Shown here in pieces: positions 59,756 through 64,000 of a DNA stretch of 64,000 bases (its first letter is position 1; each line of letters begins with the position of its first letter). The translations under genes were made by a program, and so were the position numbers. The stretch comes from Flavobacterium sp. Root420. GTDB taxonomy: Bacteria; Bacteroidota; Bacteroidia; Flavobacteriales; Flavobacteriaceae. The notes below the pieces were generated by a model. The model was not told the origin of the DNA, ran no database searches, and was given only the letters and a program-made list of their open reading frames with translations. The DNA lies in contig NZ_LMEF01000029.1 of the NCBI RefSeq assembly GCF_001427905.1, positions 62,001-126,000 of the forward strand. The letters are read 5' to 3'.

Positions 59756-61325
59756 TAATCTGAAAACACGAAGAGAAGGAACTGCGTTACAATCAATGAC
59801 TAAGTATATTGATTTACTGGTAGTACTTTCTGTAATTGGCGAAATATTTTTTTTCCCTTCCTGGCATAATTTTTCGGGTTGTGTAATGACCGTAATAGTT
59901 TGGCTAATCTTTCGTATTTTTTTCTTTAAAAAGAAAATAATGCTGGAACATCCGTTTTCTTTTTTAGCATTTTCATCTATTTTTCTGGCGAGCTTTATTC
60001 CTTTGCCGGCAACACTAATAGAATCAAAACCCATAACGTATGGTTTTCAAAATCCTTATGATACTTTTTTTTATCAAACACTGATTTTCATTGTAGCTTC
60101 ATTAGCGTTTTATGCAGCAGTTTACAAAAAAAGAAGGGGCAATAATAGTATACAGCGCACATTATACACACTAAATTTTTTCGAAACAGAAGCCTCTACG
60201 TTATGGATTTTAGGATTGATAGGTTTGTTGGCCAGAATAAAAAGCCTTGAAGTTGTAAATGAAGTGCAATATGGAGATGCGGGAAACAAGTTTTTAAACG
60301 GATTAACATATTTACAGTATGCTCCCATAATTATGCTTTTCCCTACATTATCAGGACTGCCTTACAACAAGCTCCGCAGTAATCTTGTAGTCATTTATGC
60401 TTCATTTACCTTTGTTCTAAGCTTTGCTGCAAACAGCCGTCAACAAATGATCTATCCCATTTTTACGGTTCTCTTACTGTTTATACTTTATCTCTTAAAA
60501 GATAATATTTCTATTTTTAGCCTTCTTTCACCCTGGAAAATAGGAACAATTATTTTTTTAATATTTTTTGGATTAGGATTTCTATCTGATATTTCCTTAG
60601 CGATGCTTGCTAACAGAAAAATTCGCAATGATGTGAGTCGAAGTGAACTCTTGGATAATACTATCGAGACCATGCAAAATGATAAGCTGATGGAAAAGCT
60701 TAGAAATACCTCAATAGAAGTACAGGACAATGTATTTAGCTATAGCCGGGGCTGGGACGAAACCTATTTGAATAATTTTATGATAAACAGATATGGTAAT
60801 GCAAGGATTATTGATCAAACCTTATATTATGCCAATAAAATTGGTTATGGTAATAAAAAAATGCAGAAAAGTTTTTATGAAAAGACTGTAGCGATTTATC
60901 CACTTCCATTTTTATCTCTAATAGGAATTACTATTGATAAAGAAGAATTGGAGTATTCCCCCGGTGATAAGCTTTATTTTACCGGTACACATACCCCTTC
61001 TGCATTAGGCGGATTCCGGGTTACAAGTCTGGTAGGAGATGGCCTGGCGACATTTGGTTATTGGTGTTTCCCTATAGTGTTTGTATTATTATTTGTATCA
61101 TTTACATTAATGGATAGTCTGGTGTTGTTCAAAAACGGCGCAATAGTATTCTCTACTCTAGGGTTAATAAATATATTTGGTTTCCTGGGTATTTTTAGGA
61201 ATTCTATTAGTAGTATCGTTCCGCTAGCTTACATATTGAGAGGGTTTTGGCAGCAATGTTTTATTTTTTGGATATTGGTTTTTTTTATTAAACTACTACA
61301 AATACCTAAAAAAAACAGAAGATAA
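59748..61325 (+). CDS. Polytopic membrane protein, probable polysaccharide polymerase (Wzy-like)
   Basis: A 525-aa protein with about 10-12 predicted membrane helices and a large hydrophilic loop (about residues 290-420, with NDVSRSELLDNTIETMQND). This topology is typical of O-antigen/EPS polymerases, which share little sequence. The start at 59748 overlaps the previous gene; a second start at MTKYIDLL, 16 codons later, is possible. Its position among the transferases and after the flippase supports the call, but an O-antigen ligase is also possible. Confidence 0.65.
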   Translation: MTDNLKTRREGTALQSMTKYIDLLVVLSVIGEIFFFPSWHNFSGCVMTVIVWLIFRIFFFKKKIMLEHPFSFLAFSSIFLASFIPLPATLIESKPITYGFQNPYDTFFYQTLIFIVASLAFYAAVYKKRRGNNSIQRTLYTLNFFETEASTLWILGLIGLLARIKSLEVVNEVQYGDAGNKFLNGLTYLQYAPIIMLFPTLSGLPYNKLRSNLVVIYASFTFVLSFAANSRQQMIYPIFTVLLLFILYLLKDNISIFSLLSPWKIGTIIFLIFFGLGFLSDISLAMLANRKIRNDVSRSELLDNTIETMQNDKLMEKLRNTSIEVQDNVFSYSRGWDETYLNNFMINRYGNARIIDQTLYYANKIGYGNKKMQKSFYEKTVAIYPLPFLSLIGITIDKEELEYSPGDKLYFTGTHTPSALGGFRVTSLVGDGLATFGYWCFPIVFVLLFVSFTLMDSLVLFKNGAIVFSTLGLINIFGFLGIFRNSISSIVPLAYILRGFWQQCFIFWILVFFIKLLQIPKKNRR

Positions 61326-61445
61326 TTATATCGAAGACCGTATATAAGTGGTCAAATTTTTCTAAAATAATTCAGCGAAAAAAAATATTTATAGCTTTTA
61401 AAAAGCAGTAAATATTGGCGAAGTAAGCTTATAGACAAGATAATC

Positions 61446-62606
61446 ATGAAAATAGTATTATTTACCCATCCTAGTTTTTTAGGATCACAAAGTATGCCCA
61501 GGTATGCCAAAATGTTAGCCGAAGGGATGCAGAGAAAAGGCTACGAAGTGTTGACTTGGCAACCTCAGGCTTTCTTTCATAAATTGCCTTTTTATCCCAT
61601 TAAAAAATGGCTAGGATATATCGATCAGTATCTTGTTTTTCCTTTAAAAGTAAGAGCAAAGCTCAAACATTGTTCCAAGGATACCATTTTTGTTTTTGCC
61701 GATCAGGCTTTAGGCCCCTGGGTACCATTAGTAAAAACAAAACCACATGTGATTCATTGTCATGATTTTTTAGCATTGAATTCAGCTTTAGGAAAAATTC
61801 CGGAAAATCCCACTCGCGGAACGGGAAAAATCTATCAGGATTTCATTCGAAAAGGATTTTCTAAAGGAAAGCATTTTATATCGATATCAAAAAAAACGCA
61901 GGAAGATTTGCATGAACTGCACGAAGGTAAAATTTCATCCTCAGTAGTTTGTTATAATGGTTTAAACAGGGAGTTTAAGGTTTTAGACGCTCATTCTTCC
62001 CGCAATTCTATGGGCAATCTTTTGAATATTGATTTATCAGCAGGTTATATTCTTCATGTTGGCGGCAATCAGTTTTATAAGAACAGAAAAGGAGTAATAG
62101 AAATTTACAATGCCTGGAGAGCTTCGTCAGGTGTTTTTTTACCACTTTTATTGGTAGGAGCCAAACCTACAGAAAAACTAAAAGAGGTATACGAAAAATC
62201 TGTATACAAAAAAGATATCCATTTCGTAACAGACCTTGATGACCAATATATTAATGCAGCTTATTGCGGGGCAACTTGTTTATTGTTTCCATCGCTCGAT
62301 GAGGGATTTGGCTGGCCGATAGCAGAAGCAATGGCATGTGGGTGTCTGGTAGTTACTACAAATAGAGCTCCAATGACAGAAATCCTTGGTATTGCTGATT
62401 TTTTTCTAATACAACGCCGGCCTTTTAATACTTTATTAGTGGAAGAATGGAGTAAAAAAGCCTGCAATCAAATTACCAAAATTATAAATCTTTCAGATGC
62501 AGAAAGGCAGCAATGTATTACTAAAGGGTTAGAGTCGATTAAAAAATTTGATACTGAATTTTTTTTAAATCAATTGGAAGAACAGTACAAATTAATAATA
62601 GAATAA
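61446..62606 (+). CDS. Glycosyltransferase family 4-like (GT-B)
   Basis: A 386-aa protein with VLFTHPSFLGSQSMPRYAKMLAEGM at the N-terminus (in part), the hinge ILHVGGNQFYKNRKGVIEIY and the donor-site FPSLDEGFGWPIAEAMACGCLVVTTNRAP (in parts), where the two Glu residues of the EX7E motif are seen. It is a retaining GT4 enzyme adding one sugar of the repeat unit. Its gene follows the polymerase after a 120-base gap. Confidence 0.92.
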   Translation: MKIVLFTHPSFLGSQSMPRYAKMLAEGMQRKGYEVLTWQPQAFFHKLPFYPIKKWLGYIDQYLVFPLKVRAKLKHCSKDTIFVFADQALGPWVPLVKTKPHVIHCHDFLALNSALGKIPENPTRGTGKIYQDFIRKGFSKGKHFISISKKTQEDLHELHEGKISSSVVCYNGLNREFKVLDAHSSRNSMGNLLNIDLSAGYILHVGGNQFYKNRKGVIEIYNAWRASSGVFLPLLLVGAKPTEKLKEVYEKSVYKKDIHFVTDLDDQYINAAYCGATCLLFPSLDEGFGWPIAEAMACGCLVVTTNRAPMTEILGIADFFLIQRRPFNTLLVEEWSKKACNQITKIINLSDAERQQCITKGLESIKKFDTEFFLNQLEEQYKLIIE

Positions 62607-62649
62607 GAGGGTTTATTTCTTTTTTGCATTTTTTTTAATATTGAAAGTG

Positions 62650-63789
62650 ATGAAAATAATGAAAATAAAATTGTTCAATCAGCCTAAAGTAGCCAATAGA
62701 AGAATTGAATTGGATTTCCTTAGAGGTTTAGCCATTTTGTTGGTTTTAGGATTACATTTTAATACACCAAATTCAGGCATATATTTTTTAGATAAGGCGA
62801 TCTTAATTATTAAATCCTTTGGAGGGACTGGGGTTAATCTTTTCTTTTCTCTAAGTGGTTTCTTAGTAGGAGGATTATTGTTGAAAGAGTTAAAGACCAC
62901 TGGAGAAATCAATGCTCCAAGATTTTTAGTTCGAAGAGCAATAAAAATTTGGCCTCCGCTTTATTTTCTTTTGATCGTGCATACCTTCTCAGGTCACCAT
63001 CCTATTAATACTTTTTTGTGGCAAAATCTTTTTCATGTACAAAATTATTTTGGCACTTCAATTAATCAAACCTGGTCCCTGGCAGTAGAAGAACATTTTT
63101 ATCTATTTCTTGCCTTTTTTATATCGTATCAGGCAAAAAATCCACCAAAGAAAATAATTTTAAATTTATTAATAGTCATTGTACTATCTGTGAGCTTACG
63201 TTTAATTGCTGTAAATTATGGCTATTTAGACGCGACTTTTCGTCAAACACAATATAGAATGGATAGTTTGTTGTTTGGCGTTATTTTGTCAGTAGTGCAT
63301 ATTTATTATAAAGAATCATTTGATCGTCTGGCCTCTAATAGATTATTACTAAATATTTCATTTGTTGTTTTAGTGGCAACAATTTTATTAACTGTAAATA
63401 ATCCATATCTCGACCGAAGCATAGGGTATTTAGTTCAGGCTATTGGTTTTACATTACTAATTGTACAGGTTGTAACTTCTAAATCTATTCTTAAGAACAG
63501 TATAATTTATCGTTTTATAGCATGGATCGGAATTTATTCTTATGGAATTTATTTATGGCACTCGATCTCTGTTGGACCTTCAAAAAAAATCCAAAAGATA
63601 CTTTTTAATCAAGATTATAATGACCTGACCATTTTAATTACAGTAGTGCTATTTCAGTTATTTCTAAGTGTATTCTTAGGGTATTTAACATCAACTGTTA
63701 TCGAATGGCCTTCGTTGAGTTTGAGAGATCGTTTTTACCCTTCAGGTAAAAAAAGCAATAATAAAGAAACAGTTATTGTTGCAGAATAG
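62650..63789 (+). CDS. Acyltransferase family 3 membrane protein (OafA-like)
   Basis: A 379-aa protein with about 10 predicted membrane helices and the family features ELDFLRGLAILLVLGLHFN, SLSGFLVGGLL, RRAIKIWPPLYF and TWSLAVEEHFYLF (in parts). It O-acetylates or otherwise acylates sugars of surface polysaccharides. The ATG at 62650 is chosen; the frame also has a TTG at 62641 and an ATG at 62659. Confidence 0.9.
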   Translation: MKIMKIKLFNQPKVANRRIELDFLRGLAILLVLGLHFNTPNSGIYFLDKAILIIKSFGGTGVNLFFSLSGFLVGGLLLKELKTTGEINAPRFLVRRAIKIWPPLYFLLIVHTFSGHHPINTFLWQNLFHVQNYFGTSINQTWSLAVEEHFYLFLAFFISYQAKNPPKKIILNLLIVIVLSVSLRLIAVNYGYLDATFRQTQYRMDSLLFGVILSVVHIYYKESFDRLASNRLLLNISFVVLVATILLTVNNPYLDRSIGYLVQAIGFTLLIVQVVTSKSILKNSIIYRFIAWIGIYSYGIYLWHSISVGPSKKIQKILFNQDYNDLTILITVVLFQLFLSVFLGYLTSTVIEWPSLSLRDRFYPSGKKSNNKETVIVAE

Positions 63790-63838
63790 ATTTACAATGC
63801 ATCACCACGATTTAAAGATAAACAATCATAAACAAGAT

Positions 63839-64000
63839 ATGAAAGTACTCAGAGTTATAACCTCCATGAATCCAAAAACTGGAGGTCCTTGCCAGGGAAT
63901 ACGTAATGTAAACCCTTTTATTAAGCAATTAGGTACAGAGGTCGAAGTAGTATGTTTGGATAATGCAGAGGAAGAGTATGCTACAAAAGATGATTTTATT
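63839..64000 (+). CDS. Glycosyltransferase, 3' end outside the window
   Basis: The frame is open to the window end. From the ATG at 63839 it reads MKVLRVITSMNPKTGGPCQG followed by IRNVNPFIKQLG and VEVVCLDNA, the start of a GT4-type glycosyltransferase with the glycine-rich GGPCQGIRN acceptor loop. An in-frame ATG at 63797 would add a His/Lys-rich tail. It continues the polysaccharide operon. Confidence 0.75.
   Translation, partial: MKVLRVITSMNPKTGGPCQGIRNVNPFIKQLGTEVEVVCLDNAEEEYATKDDFI

Overview
The window looks like a Bacteroidota chromosome, most likely Flavobacterium or a close relative. The DNA is AT-rich. There are SusC/SusD pairs, a hybrid two-component system, a type IX secretion (T9SS) sorting domain, an UpxY-type antiterminator and TAnnTTTG-like -7 promoter elements, all typical of that phylum. 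No tRNA, rRNA, CRISPR array or phage structural module was recognised.

Layout. (1) 1-2106: the end of a glycan-utilisation locus, with a 5'-truncated SusD-like protein and a BNR/sialidase-fold lipoprotein. (2) 2219-17748: a complete polysaccharide utilisation locus whose enzymes point to beta-1,4-galactan, the pectic side chain. It has a divergent hybrid two-component regulator, SusC, SusD, a SusE-like binding protein, two tandem GH53 endo-galactanases and a GH2 beta-galactosidase. A long imperfect palindrome lies in the regulator/SusC gap. (3) 17864-20940: a GNAT acetyltransferase, an unknown 506-aa protein, YiaA and a small membrane protein. (4) 21351-34915: six tandem secreted fibre-like proteins with mosaic, near-repeated C-termini. 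They are followed by a short T9SS-sorted protein, a 2173-aa SpvB/FG-GAP/RHS protein with an unassigned C-terminal domain, and a four-helix membrane protein that could be its immunity partner. This is the best candidate for an undescribed system. (5) 34951-35806: a REP-associated tyrosine transposase (RAYT) gene bracketed by inverted REP-like palindromes. (6) 35920-41311 (minus strand): a seven-gene type III polyketide synthase operon with its own ACP, ketosynthase, dehydratase and phosphopantetheinyl transferase, plus a methyltransferase and a flavoprotein. This suggests an alkylresorcinol/alkylquinone-like lipid. (7) 41435-47309: miscellaneous genes (DUF2071, GNAT, VOC, TPR) and a frameshifted YdeI-like remnant. 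(8) 47310-50002: a gene-poor AT-rich stretch with two related XRE regulators and a degraded ORF. (9) 50003-64000: a surface polysaccharide locus. It holds UpxY and UDP-glucose dehydrogenase on the minus strand. On the plus strand are a cytidylyltransferase, ManC, Gmd and Fcl (the GDP-L-fucose route), a flippase, a pyruvyl transferase, glycosyltransferases, a polymerase-like protein and an acyltransferase; the last glycosyltransferase runs off the window.

How the parts work together. In the galactan locus the sensor controls an outer-membrane uptake complex fed by surface endo-galactanases, with the GH2 enzyme finishing the oligomers. The fibre/RHS block reads as a surface-exposed or contact-dependent system encoded as one transcription unit. 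The polyketide operon can make and load its own acyl starter. The last region makes sugar nucleotides, assembles the repeat unit, flips it and polymerises it. Functions are assigned by reading motifs in the translations; no database search was run.
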